From the NCBI GenBank assembly GCA_946479535.1, contig CAMLGP010000011.1:1-15925 (forward strand): a stretch of 15,925 nucleotides of DNA. The letters run 5' to 3'. The stretch is from an uncultured Bacteroidota bacterium. Its GTDB lineage: Bacteria; Bacteroidota; Bacteroidia; Chitinophagales; Chitinophagaceae. Below are positions 1-8,428 of this stretch, in pieces (position 1 is the stretch's first letter; the number at the start of each line of letters is the position of its first letter). Under the pieces are notes generated by a model that had not been told where the DNA came from, made no database searches, and saw nothing but the letters and a program-made list of their open reading frames with translations. Made by a program: the position numbers and the translations under genes.

Positions 1-2
1 AC

Positions 3-2060
3 GCCACCTTTAAAAAGAATGAAGAGATATACCGCTTTCTAACTGAAGAGGCAGACAAAAGAGGCATCTGGGTGATCCAAATGTTCTATAATATTATTGT
101 TTCAAAACCATTTGCAGAGCATAATCATATCAAAACGCAGGACAGGGACCGTCCGATCATTCCATTAATAGCAGATTATACTAGAAAAAGTATTGCTGCC
201 TTTGTAGCAAAATATCCGAATGTAGGTTTAATGGTTTGCCTCGGCGAAGCTATGGAAGGAGTCGGCAATGATGATATAACCTGGTTTACCCAAACAATCA
301 TCCCGGGCGTGAAAGATGGATTGAAAATATTGGGTAAGGCAGAAGAACCACCAATTGTTCTACGGGCACATGATACAGATGCACCTGCTGTGATGCGCGC
401 GGCATTGCCCTTATATAAAAATTTATATACAGAAGCCAAGTTTAATGGAGAAGCACTTACCACTTATGCGCCCAGAGGTAAATGGGCTGAGTTGCATCAG
501 ACATTGAGTAAACTGGGAAGTGTGCAGATCGAGAACGTGCATATTATGGCAAACCTGGAACCCTTCCGGTATGGCTCTATTGATTTCATTCAGAGATCTG
601 TGCAGGGCATGGAGAATATCATGGGAGGAAGAGGTTTGCATTTATATCCTCAGGCATCTTATTGGGACTGGCCCTATACTGCTGACAGTGTAAAGGGTAA
701 AAGACTATTGCAAATTGAAAGGGACTGGATATGGTATGCAGCCTGGAGCAGATATGCCTGGAACAGTCATCGTGACCGGAATGAAGAAATCAATTACTGG
801 AGTCAACTACTTGCTTCCAAATATGGCTGTTCAATGCAACAGGGAAGAAATATTCTGGAAGCTTATGAGGAGTCCGGAGAGATCGCTCCCAAGATCCTGC
901 GTCGTTTTGGTATTACAGATGGCAATCGCCAAACCATGACGCTTGGAATGCTGATGACCCAGCTGATCAATCCTTTTCGTTATGGCCTCTTCACTTTGTT
1001 ATATGAAAGTGAGAGTCCGGAAGGTGAAATGCTGAGTGAATATGCGGAAAAGGAATGGAAGGGACAACCACATATAGGTGAAACTCCAGTTCAGATAATT
1101 AAGGAAGTACAGGATCATGGGAAGAAAGCTGTAGCGGCTATTGAAGAAGCAGCAAAATCCGTTACTCGTAATAAAGAAGAGTTTGATCGCCTGAAGAATG
1201 ATATGTATTGTTACCAGGCAATGGCGGAGCATTATGCAGAAAAAGCAGAGGCCGCCATTCATGTGTTGCGGTTCAAGTATTCAAATGATATAAAAGACCT
1301 GGAGAAGGCTTTGCCTTATTTGCAGTCCAGTGTTGACAGTTACAAAAAGCTGGTTGACCTTACCAAAGGAACGTACCTGTATGCCAATAGCATGCAAACA
1401 GCTCAGCGTAAGATCCCTTTGCGTGGAGTGGATGGAACATATAAGACCTGGCAGGAAGTACTGGTGCCTTTTGAAGTGGAACTTGCTCATTTCAAACATA
1501 AGATAGATTCATTAAAGAGTCAACCTCCTTCAAAAATTGCGGAGAGCATTCTGTTTGGAAATGTGGAACCTAAATTACCAGGTAACCCTTCCCGTTATAA
1601 TATAGACAGTACCGGAATGCCATTTACAGATACAGCCCTTGCTATTCGTTATGTAGCGAAAGAGTTGAAAAATCTGAAGGGAATTCAGCAATCATTTCAA
1701 AAGCAGAGGAGGCTGGGGACAACGATTCTGTTGACCCCACAGGATTCAGTTAAATTATTAATCGGCTTCTTCAATTCAAAAGATACGTTGTATGCGCAGC
1801 CTCCAGAGTTGGAGACTAATGCATATGCAAATGATGTTGGTCAGGCAGAGATCAAGATTGCCAATGCAATTGTGATCCCCGGCATGCCAACAGTGAATGT
1901 TCATAGCTATAATTTTCCACCGGGACAATGGGCCCTGAAAATTCCGAAAGGACTGGTGATGGTATTAGGAATCATCAAAAATGATCAGCCCTTTCCTGTA
2001 TATGATGCAGGATTAACTGAAAAGGGAGTGAAAAAAGAGATCGACTGGCTTTTTGAATAA
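3..2060 (+). CDS. Large glycoside-hydrolase-like protein, 5' partial (alpha-glucuronidase-type architecture suspected)
   Basis: The reading frame is open from base 3, so the gene starts upstream of the window. The GTG at 72 is internal, because the codons before it (ending RGIWVIQMFYN) read smoothly into the protein. I see 685 residues, counted from base 3. The first part has an (alpha/beta)-barrel feel: VCLGEAME places a Glu at bases 246-248 at the end of a strand, followed by LRAHDTDA and a YPQASYWDWPYTAD segment near residues 215-228. ERDWIWYAAWSRYAWN near 239-254 recalls the helix found in GH67/GH115 alpha-glucuronidases. A helical region follows (about 380-490), then a beta-rich C-terminus ending in DWLFE. 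I cannot assign a family with certainty. Removal of a uronic acid would fit the neighbouring fucosidase, galactosidase and rhamnosidase genes, but this is inference. The signal peptide, if present, lies outside the window. GH95 follows after 79 bases. Confidence 0.72.
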   Translation, partial: ATFKKNEEIYRFLTEEADKRGIWVIQMFYNIIVSKPFAEHNHIKTQDRDRPIIPLIADYTRKSIAAFVAKYPNVGLMVCLGEAMEGVGNDDITWFTQTIIPGVKDGLKILGKAEEPPIVLRAHDTDAPAVMRAALPLYKNLYTEAKFNGEALTTYAPRGKWAELHQTLSKLGSVQIENVHIMANLEPFRYGSIDFIQRSVQGMENIMGGRGLHLYPQASYWDWPYTADSVKGKRLLQIERDWIWYAAWSRYAWNSHRDRNEEINYWSQLLASKYGCSMQQGRNILEAYEESGEIAPKILRRFGITDGNRQTMTLGMLMTQLINPFRYGLFTLLYESESPEGEMLSEYAEKEWKGQPHIGETPVQIIKEVQDHGKKAVAAIEEAAKSVTRNKEEFDRLKNDMYCYQAMAEHYAEKAEAAIHVLRFKYSNDIKDLEKALPYLQSSVDSYKKLVDLTKGTYLYANSMQTAQRKIPLRGVDGTYKTWQEVLVPFEVELAHFKHKIDSLKSQPPSKIAESILFGNVEPKLPGNPSRYNIDSTGMPFTDTALAIRYVAKELKNLKGIQQSFQKQRRLGTTILLTPQDSVKLLIGFFNSKDTLYAQPPELETNAYANDVGQAEIKIANAIVIPGMPTVNVHSYNFPPGQWALKIPKGLVMVLGIIKNDQPFPVYDAGLTEKGVKKEIDWLFE

Positions 2061-2139
2061 ATGCCGGAATGATTTGGCAACAGACTGAATTCTGACTATT
2101 ACACTGAACGGTAGATTCGATTTATAGATAATTCCAATC
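2061..2139 (+). other. Short intergenic gap between the first gene and GH95
   Basis: A 79-base gap with A/T-rich sequence before the GH95 ATG. No hairpin with a T-run is visible, and no clear -33/-7 pair with Bacteroidota spacing. The best look-alike (TAGATTCG) misses the consensus, and its upstream TTTG is too far away. I therefore read the two genes as probably co-transcribed. Confidence 0.3.
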
Positions 2140-4962
2140 ATGTTTAAAGTAAAAGGAAAGTTTTTCTGGCCGGTAATCGTTTTACAATTTCTGGCTATTC
2201 AAATTTGGGCACAGACCCAACCTTTAAAACTCTGGTATGAACAACCTGCAGTTAAATGGACGGAGGCATTGCCTATTGGGAATGGAAGAATAGGTGCAAT
2301 GATATTTGGAGGGGTGAACCAGGACCGGATACAATTCAATGAAGAAACTTTGTGGACTGGCGAGCCGCGGGATTACAATCGTCCGGGCGCAGGTAAATAC
2401 CTGGATACTATCCGTCAACTGCTATTTCAGGGAAAGCAGAAGGAAGCAGAGCTATTGGCCGGTGAGAAATTTATGGGTATGCGGTCTAATGAAGGAAGAA
2501 AGGTGGATTGGGTAAAAAGCATGAAGGCATTGAAAGGAATGAAAGGAGATCCTTCCCTGGAAAAGTATGATGATAGCCAATGGAAAACCATGCCTGTTCC
2601 ATCTTATGAAGGTTGGGAAGCAGTTGGATTTGAGGGGTTGGATGGCGCAATATGGTTCAGAACCTATTTTAATTTGCCAGGAGACTGGTTTGGCAAAAAC
2701 CTGGTTCTTGACCTGAACCGGGTAAGAGATCATGATTTTACGTATGTAAACGGACACCTGGTTGGTAGCATGGAATCAACTGAAGGAAGGAAGTACATAG
2801 TTCCGGCCAAATATCTTCATCCCGGTCACAATAGTATCGCTATCCAGGTTTTGAATTATTTTGACAAAGGAGGAATTGCAGGTCACAAGGATACTACACA
2901 ACACATCAATCTATATCCGGCGGATGCAATAGAATTTGCAAAATTATCGTTGAATGGTGACTGGAAATATTTCATACAGAACGATGAACCTCCTGCTGTT
3001 CCGCATTACCAGGCAGATTACCAGCCATTCGGTGATCTGTGGATGGATTTTGAAAATGCAGGGAAGGCAACTAACTATAAACGTGAACTGGATATCACCA
3101 ATGCGATCGCGAGTACATCTTATACTTTAAATGGAGTTGATTATCAAAGAGAGTATTTCGTTAGTCAGCCTGCACAGCTGGCGGTTATTCGGATTTCAGC
3201 AGATAAGGCAGACGCAGTCAGCTTTGTTGCCCGATTGAGCAGTCCGCACAAATATTCCTCCGTAAAGAAGATAAATAGCAATACGATTGCCCTTTCCTTG
3301 AAAGTGAAGAATGGAGCTCTGCGAGGTGAAAGTTTTTTACAGGTGAATGCCATTCATGGTAAAGTAGAAGTACAGGGTGATAAGATTATCATCAAACAGG
3401 CTGATGAAGTGGTGTTATATCTTTCAGCAGGGACCAATTATAAGAACTATAAGGATGTTACCGGAGACCCGGTTGCTGTTTGTAAGAAATCTTTACAGAA
3501 TGCTACAGTCAAAACCTGGCAGCAATTAAAGGATGCACATGTGAAGGAATACCAGTCTTATTTTAACACGCTGTCATTTAATTTGGGTAAAAGTGAAAAT
3601 GAGAAGCTGCCAACCGATGAACGTATCAAACAGTTTGCAACATCAAATGATCCGTCTTTTGTAGCGCTTTATTTGCAATATGGCCGGTATTTATTGATAG
3701 CCGCTTCAAGACCGGGTACTCGTCCGGCCAATCTGCAGGGGATATGGAATGATCTGCTGGCACCGCCATGGGGAAGCAAGTATACTACCAATATCAATCT
3801 GGAAATGAATTACTGGCCGGCGGAGTTATTAAATCTTTCTCCAATGGCAGGGCCGCTGTTTACCATGATCGGTGAACTGGCTGCATCAGGTAAGGAAACA
3901 GCGCATACCTATTATAATGCACCGGGTTGGGTATTACACCATAATACAGATCTCTGGCGGGGTACAGCACCCATCAATGCATCTAATCATGGTATCTGGG
4001 TTTCAGGAGGTGCATGGTTATGTCATCATTTGTGGGAGCATTATTTATATACACAGGATAAAGCATTTTTAGGAGACCGGGCTTATCCCCTTATGAAAGA
4101 AGCTGCACTATTCTTTAATAGTTATTTGATCAAAGACCCTCAAACAGGTTGGCTGATCAGCACACCTTCCAATTCTCCTGAAAATGGAGGGTTAGTGGCA
4201 GGACCAACAATGGACCACCAGATCATCCGTGACCTGTTTAAGAATGTAATGGAAGCATCAGAAATATTGGGAGTAGATAAACCCCTTGCTAAAATGCTGA
4301 AAGAAAAATATCAGAGGATCGCTCCAAACCAGGTGGGAAAGTATGGTCAGCTACAGGAATGGATGCAGGATAAGGATGATACCAGTAGTCGTCACCGCCA
4401 TGTATCTCATTTGTGGGGGCTATATCCCGGAAACGAGATCAATTATGAGGAAACGCCCAAACTGGTAGAGGCAGCAAAGCAGTCATTGATCTATCGTGGA
4501 GATGCAGCAACGGGCTGGAGCCTGGGCTGGAAGATTAATTTCTGGGCAAGGTTCAAAGATGGCGATCATTCATTCAGGCTCATTCAGATGCTGTTGAGTC
4601 CTGCAGGGAATGCAGCAGGTAGTTATCCCAATCTATTTGATGCGCACCCTCCATTCCAGATCGACGGGAACTTTGGAGGATCTGCAGGGATTGGAGAATT
4701 GCTATTGCAAAGTCATACCCAATATATTGATCTGTTACCAGCATTACCTTCTGCCTGGCCAGAGGGTGAGATAAAAGGAATTAAAGCAAGAGGTGGGTTT
4801 GAATTAACTATTCAATGGGAAAATGGAAAATTGGAACAGGCGGAAATAATATCTACTGCGGGCAATACATGTCTTTTAAAATACGGATCGATAGTAAAGG
4901 AATTCTCAACAGAAAAAGGTAAACATTACCTGTTCAATGGTAAGCTGGAAATTGCCAAATGA
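2140..4962 (+). CDS. GH95 family alpha-L-fucosidase/alpha-L-galactosidase, secreted
   Basis: A 940-residue GH95 exo-enzyme that would release terminal alpha-L-fucose (some family members act on alpha-L-galactose) by inversion. Residues 1-24 form a signal peptide ending WAQ. The N-terminal GH95 beta-domain begins with LPIGNGRIGAMIFGG (44-58) and ETLWTGEPRDYNRPG (69-83). It is interrupted by an insertion at about 113-288 and resumes at YQPFGDL and YKRELDIT (294-320). The (alpha/alpha)6 barrel holds all positions known from Bifidobacterium AfcA: the N-I-N pair in TTNINLEMNYWP (N551, N553), the general acid in STPSNSPENGG (E681), and the Asp in FQIDGNFGGSAG (D842). HHNTDLWRG and RHRHVSHLWGLYPG are also conserved. 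The length exceeds the usual roughly 750-800 residues because of the insertion, which resembles a galactose-binding jelly roll. The frame is intact. The stop overlaps the next start as ATGA, implying translational coupling. The substrate cannot be separated between fucose and L-galactose by eye. Confidence 0.95.
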   Translation: MFKVKGKFFWPVIVLQFLAIQIWAQTQPLKLWYEQPAVKWTEALPIGNGRIGAMIFGGVNQDRIQFNEETLWTGEPRDYNRPGAGKYLDTIRQLLFQGKQKEAELLAGEKFMGMRSNEGRKVDWVKSMKALKGMKGDPSLEKYDDSQWKTMPVPSYEGWEAVGFEGLDGAIWFRTYFNLPGDWFGKNLVLDLNRVRDHDFTYVNGHLVGSMESTEGRKYIVPAKYLHPGHNSIAIQVLNYFDKGGIAGHKDTTQHINLYPADAIEFAKLSLNGDWKYFIQNDEPPAVPHYQADYQPFGDLWMDFENAGKATNYKRELDITNAIASTSYTLNGVDYQREYFVSQPAQLAVIRISADKADAVSFVARLSSPHKYSSVKKINSNTIALSLKVKNGALRGESFLQVNAIHGKVEVQGDKIIIKQADEVVLYLSAGTNYKNYKDVTGDPVAVCKKSLQNATVKTWQQLKDAHVKEYQSYFNTLSFNLGKSENEKLPTDERIKQFATSNDPSFVALYLQYGRYLLIAASRPGTRPANLQGIWNDLLAPPWGSKYTTNINLEMNYWPAELLNLSPMAGPLFTMIGELAASGKETAHTYYNAPGWVLHHNTDLWRGTAPINASNHGIWVSGGAWLCHHLWEHYLYTQDKAFLGDRAYPLMKEAALFFNSYLIKDPQTGWLISTPSNSPENGGLVAGPTMDHQIIRDLFKNVMEASEILGVDKPLAKMLKEKYQRIAPNQVGKYGQLQEWMQDKDDTSSRHRHVSHLWGLYPGNEINYEETPKLVEAAKQSLIYRGDAATGWSLGWKINFWARFKDGDHSFRLIQMLLSPAGNAAGSYPNLFDAHPPFQIDGNFGGSAGIGELLLQSHTQYIDLLPALPSAWPEGEIKGIKARGGFELTIQWENGKLEQAEIISTAGNTCLLKYGSIVKEFSTEKGKHYLFNGKLEIAK
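4959..4962 (+). promoter_or_regulatory. ATGA start/stop overlap coupling GH95 and GH2
   Basis: The ATG of the first GH2 gene shares two bases with the GH95 TGA stop. Such overlaps usually couple translation, so the two enzymes are probably made in fixed proportion from one transcript. Confidence 0.85.
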
Positions 4963-7900
4963 GAGGGGGCTTTCAAAAATATAAACAGGCTGTAATAACA
5001 GGGATATGTTTGATAGCATTCATGTTTGTAAAAGGACAGGGTCCGCGCCAGGATATTTCTCTCAAGGAAGGTTGGCTGACCATTGACAATGATATTGTCA
5101 CTTATCCTGCCGGTTCCTGGAAAACAGTAGTGGTTCCCCACAATTGGGATCAGTATGAAGGTTATCGCCGGTTACTGCATGGGAACAAACATGGCAATGC
5201 CCGGTATATTAAAACCTTCCGGCTTCAGCAGTCAATGCTATATAAACGGGTATTCCTGTACTTTGAAGGAGTGAGTTCTTATGCTACTGTTGAATTGAAT
5301 GGGAAGAAAGTTGGTGAGCATGCAGGAGGAAGAACGAGTTTCACTATCGATATAACCGATGCAGTAAAAACGGATGGATCTAATAATACATTATTGGTCA
5401 GGGTGGCCCATCCGGCAGGAATAAAAGACCTTCCGTGGGTGTGTGGAGGTTGTTCAGAAGAGCGAGGTTTTTCTGAAGGCTCACAACCAATGGGAATATT
5501 TAGGCCAGTCCATTTAATTGTGACGAGTGATGTACGAATAGAACCATTCGGAATTCATGCATGGAGCAGGATTCAGGGAGAAAATGCAATTTTAAATGTG
5601 GTTGCAACAATAAAGAATTATTCTCTCCTTAACCGCAAGTTTACAATAACCCATCAGTTGCTGGATGCGAAAGGAATACTGAGAGGACAATCTGTGGAAG
5701 AATGGCGGATCAGACCAAAAGATTCTGTGCTACTGGAGACTGTTGAGATAGAAATAAATAAACCCAGGTTATGGAGCCCTGATGACCCCTATCTGTATAC
5801 GATTAATACCGTTGTCAAAGAAGGAAATAAGATCATAGATAAAGAAACTACAGCCTTTGGTTTTCGAACAGTTTCATGGAACTCTCCCACGCATCAATTC
5901 TTTATGAATAACAAGCCGTTATTCATTAATGGTGTGGCAGAGTATGAACACCTGATGGGACAGAGTCATGCGTTTAGTCCTGAACAGGTCCAATCACGCA
6001 TGAAATGGGTAAAGGCAGCAGGATTCAATGCTTTCCGTGACGCGCACCAGCCTCATAATTTATTATATGGTAAGCTGTGCGATAAGAATGGAATATTATG
6101 GTGGACCCAATTCTCTGCGCATATCTGGTATGACACTCCTGCCTTTCGTGCCAATTTCAAACAACTATTGAAGGAATGGGTAATTGAAAGAAGAAATGAT
6201 CCTTCGGTTATACTGTGGGGGTTGCAGAATGAAAGCCAGCTGCCAGAGGATTTTGCAAAAGAATGTACGGAACTGATTCGTCAACTGGACCCAACTGCAT
6301 CAATACAAAGACTGGTTACAACCTGTAATGGAGGAAGTGGGACTGATTGGGATGTGCCACAGAACTGGACGGGTACTTATGGTGGCGATCCTGATACTTA
6401 TGATTCGGATCTCAAAAAACAAGTTCTGGTTGGTGAGTATGGTGCCTGGAGAACATTGGGTTTGCATACAGAAGGTGGATTTGTTCAGAATGGAGTTCTG
6501 AGCGAGGATAGGATGACGCAATTGATGGAACAGAAAGTGAGGCTTGCTGAATCAGTAAAAGATAGTGTGGCTGGACAATTCTTCTGGTTATTGACTTCAC
6601 ATGAAAATCCGGGACGTGTACAGGGTGGAGAAGGATGGAGGGAACTGGATAGGGTGGGGCCGGTTAACTATAAGGGATTATTGACTCCGTGGGAAGAACC
6701 GCTAGACGTGTTTTATATGTTCCGTGCCAATTATGCACCGAAGGAGAAAGAACCAATGGTGTATATCGTTTCACACACCTGGCCAGGACGCTGGTTGAAG
6801 CCTGGGAAAAAGGACAGCATCATTGTTTATTCCAATTGTGATGAAGTGGAACTCTTTAATGATGTAGAAGCCGGATCATTAGGGAAAAGGAAGCGCAATG
6901 GAACAGGAACTCATTTTCAGTGGGATGGTGTAAATATTCAGTACAATGTTTTGTATGCTGAAGGATACGTTAATGGTAAAAAAGTGGCAAGAGATACCAT
7001 TGTATTGAATCATTTGCCGGTTGCACCACATTTGAATAGATTATTAACTAAATCAAGGCCAATTACTGCCCGTGAACCTGGATATATTTATACGTACCGG
7101 TTAAACTGTGGGGGACCATGGTTTAAAGATGTAAATGGCAACTGGTGGTCACCTGATGAGCAGAGGAATTCTGTTATGCAGACTTTCTCCTGGACGAGCG
7201 GGTTTCCAGGAATTCCTGCCTATTATGGCACTCAACGCAAAACATGGTCACCGATCAAAGGCACGAATGATGGGCCATTGTTCCAGGATTTTCTATACGG
7301 AAAGGATAAATTAAGGTATGAATTTGCGTTGCCTGATGGCGAATACCTGGTAGAACTCTATTTTATAGAACCCTGGCTGGGTGTTGGAGGAGGAATGAAT
7401 GCTTCAGGAATGCGCCAGTTTGATGTAGCATTCAATGGTAAAGTAGTATTGAATGATCTTGATATCTGGAAAGAAGTTGGCACCAACACTGCCTTAAAGA
7501 AATCAATAAAGACAAAAGTTACCGGGGGGAAGTTGATAATATCGTTTCCAGAAAGCAAGGCTGGTGAAGCATTGATCTCTGCGATTGCGATTTCCAGTAA
7601 GAAAGGCGTGTATGCTGAAGTTCCAAAATCAGCAGTAAGAATAGGTTGTGAATGCACCAGTCAGAGCTGGTTAGACGAAGGAACAAAGCAATTTGCCGAA
7701 GACTCAATTTCTTTTATTTCTATACCTCCCAATTTATACGGTGCCAATTGGATAAAGTATAATACATCTGCTGCTGACAATAGAGTAAACGGAACCTATA
7801 TGGAAATACCCAATGAAACAGATGTATTTATCGGAGCAGATCCGGTTTTAGATTCTGCAAAACTGGACGGCCTTGAATTCATGCAAACTTATATTGTTAC

Positions 7901-8414
7901 TGATCAGAATGGTTATAGGAAGTATCCGATTTACCGCAAGAGATTGCCAGCTGGCACAGAGGCAACGTTTCGTTTTCCTTTCATTGCCTGGCTGCCAGCC
8001 AGTTCACTCCAGCCAGCCTATGATCTGAAACAGGCCAAAGCTTATCGTACTAATGTGGCCAGTTTTTCAAAGGGAGTAATTAAAGAGAATGTTTCAGGTA
8101 GAGAGTGCACCATAGTGAAGTCTACTGGTGAGGTAAGTATTGAATGGCCGGTCCAGACAGGAGTAGCTGATATCTACTCTATAACACTCAATTATTATTA
8201 TCCTGGAGATACGGTGAAGGCCAATCTGCAATTAGTGCAGGCAGGAGGCACCATGATGCAAAATGAAGCGTTGCATTTTACATTTACCAAAACCGGGAAA
8301 TGGAACAGCATTACCGTTAATACCGGGAGCATGATCAATGCGGGGAATTATATCGTTAGACTTACCGGTAAAGGATTGGAAGGATTGACAATTTCGGGAA
8401 TCGAAATAAAATAA
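4959..8414 (+). CDS. GH2 beta-glycosidase with malectin-like and C-terminal carbohydrate-binding modules
   Basis: An intact 1151-residue secreted GH2 enzyme, probably a beta-galactosidase or beta-glucuronidase; the exact sugar is not readable. Residues 1-28 are a signal peptide (AVITGICLIAFMFVKGQG). The sugar-binding jelly roll is at about 30-190 (VVVPHNWD, YFEGVSSYATVELNGKKVG), followed by an Ig-like domain at about 190-305. The TIM barrel is at about 305-595. The likely acid/base is E425 in WGLQNES and the nucleophile E493 in VGEYGA. A DUF4982-like domain follows at about 598-685 (YSNCDEVELFND). A malectin-like module is at about 703-883 (YRLNCGGPWFKDVNG onward). An unassigned beta domain (about 890-1030) and a CBM6/35-like tail (about 1040-1151) complete it. 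The barrel motif usually read TAHNPP is here DAHQPHN (361-367), and the usual MDE nearby is WTQ, marking a divergent subgroup. The start overlaps the GH95 stop by four bases. GH78 begins 14 bases downstream. Confidence 0.93.
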   Translation: MRGGFQKYKQAVITGICLIAFMFVKGQGPRQDISLKEGWLTIDNDIVTYPAGSWKTVVVPHNWDQYEGYRRLLHGNKHGNARYIKTFRLQQSMLYKRVFLYFEGVSSYATVELNGKKVGEHAGGRTSFTIDITDAVKTDGSNNTLLVRVAHPAGIKDLPWVCGGCSEERGFSEGSQPMGIFRPVHLIVTSDVRIEPFGIHAWSRIQGENAILNVVATIKNYSLLNRKFTITHQLLDAKGILRGQSVEEWRIRPKDSVLLETVEIEINKPRLWSPDDPYLYTINTVVKEGNKIIDKETTAFGFRTVSWNSPTHQFFMNNKPLFINGVAEYEHLMGQSHAFSPEQVQSRMKWVKAAGFNAFRDAHQPHNLLYGKLCDKNGILWWTQFSAHIWYDTPAFRANFKQLLKEWVIERRNDPSVILWGLQNESQLPEDFAKECTELIRQLDPTASIQRLVTTCNGGSGTDWDVPQNWTGTYGGDPDTYDSDLKKQVLVGEYGAWRTLGLHTEGGFVQNGVLSEDRMTQLMEQKVRLAESVKDSVAGQFFWLLTSHENPGRVQGGEGWRELDRVGPVNYKGLLTPWEEPLDVFYMFRANYAPKEKEPMVYIVSHTWPGRWLKPGKKDSIIVYSNCDEVELFNDVEAGSLGKRKRNGTGTHFQWDGVNIQYNVLYAEGYVNGKKVARDTIVLNHLPVAPHLNRLLTKSRPITAREPGYIYTYRLNCGGPWFKDVNGNWWSPDEQRNSVMQTFSWTSGFPGIPAYYGTQRKTWSPIKGTNDGPLFQDFLYGKDKLRYEFALPDGEYLVELYFIEPWLGVGGGMNASGMRQFDVAFNGKVVLNDLDIWKEVGTNTALKKSIKTKVTGGKLIISFPESKAGEALISAIAISSKKGVYAEVPKSAVRIGCECTSQSWLDEGTKQFAEDSISFISIPPNLYGANWIKYNTSAADNRVNGTYMEIPNETDVFIGADPVLDSAKLDGLEFMQTYIVTDQNGYRKYPIYRKRLPAGTEATFRFPFIAWLPASSLQPAYDLKQAKAYRTNVASFSKGVIKENVSGRECTIVKSTGEVSIEWPVQTGVADIYSITLNYYYPGDTVKANLQLVQAGGTMMQNEALHFTFTKTGKWNSITVNTGSMINAGNYIVRLTGKGLEGLTISGIEIK

Positions 8415-8428
8415 ATCATATTGGATAA

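Noticed and set aside
72..74. GTG as the start of the first gene
   Set aside because: The same frame is open back to base 3 with protein-like codons (EEADKRGIW), so the true start is outside the window.
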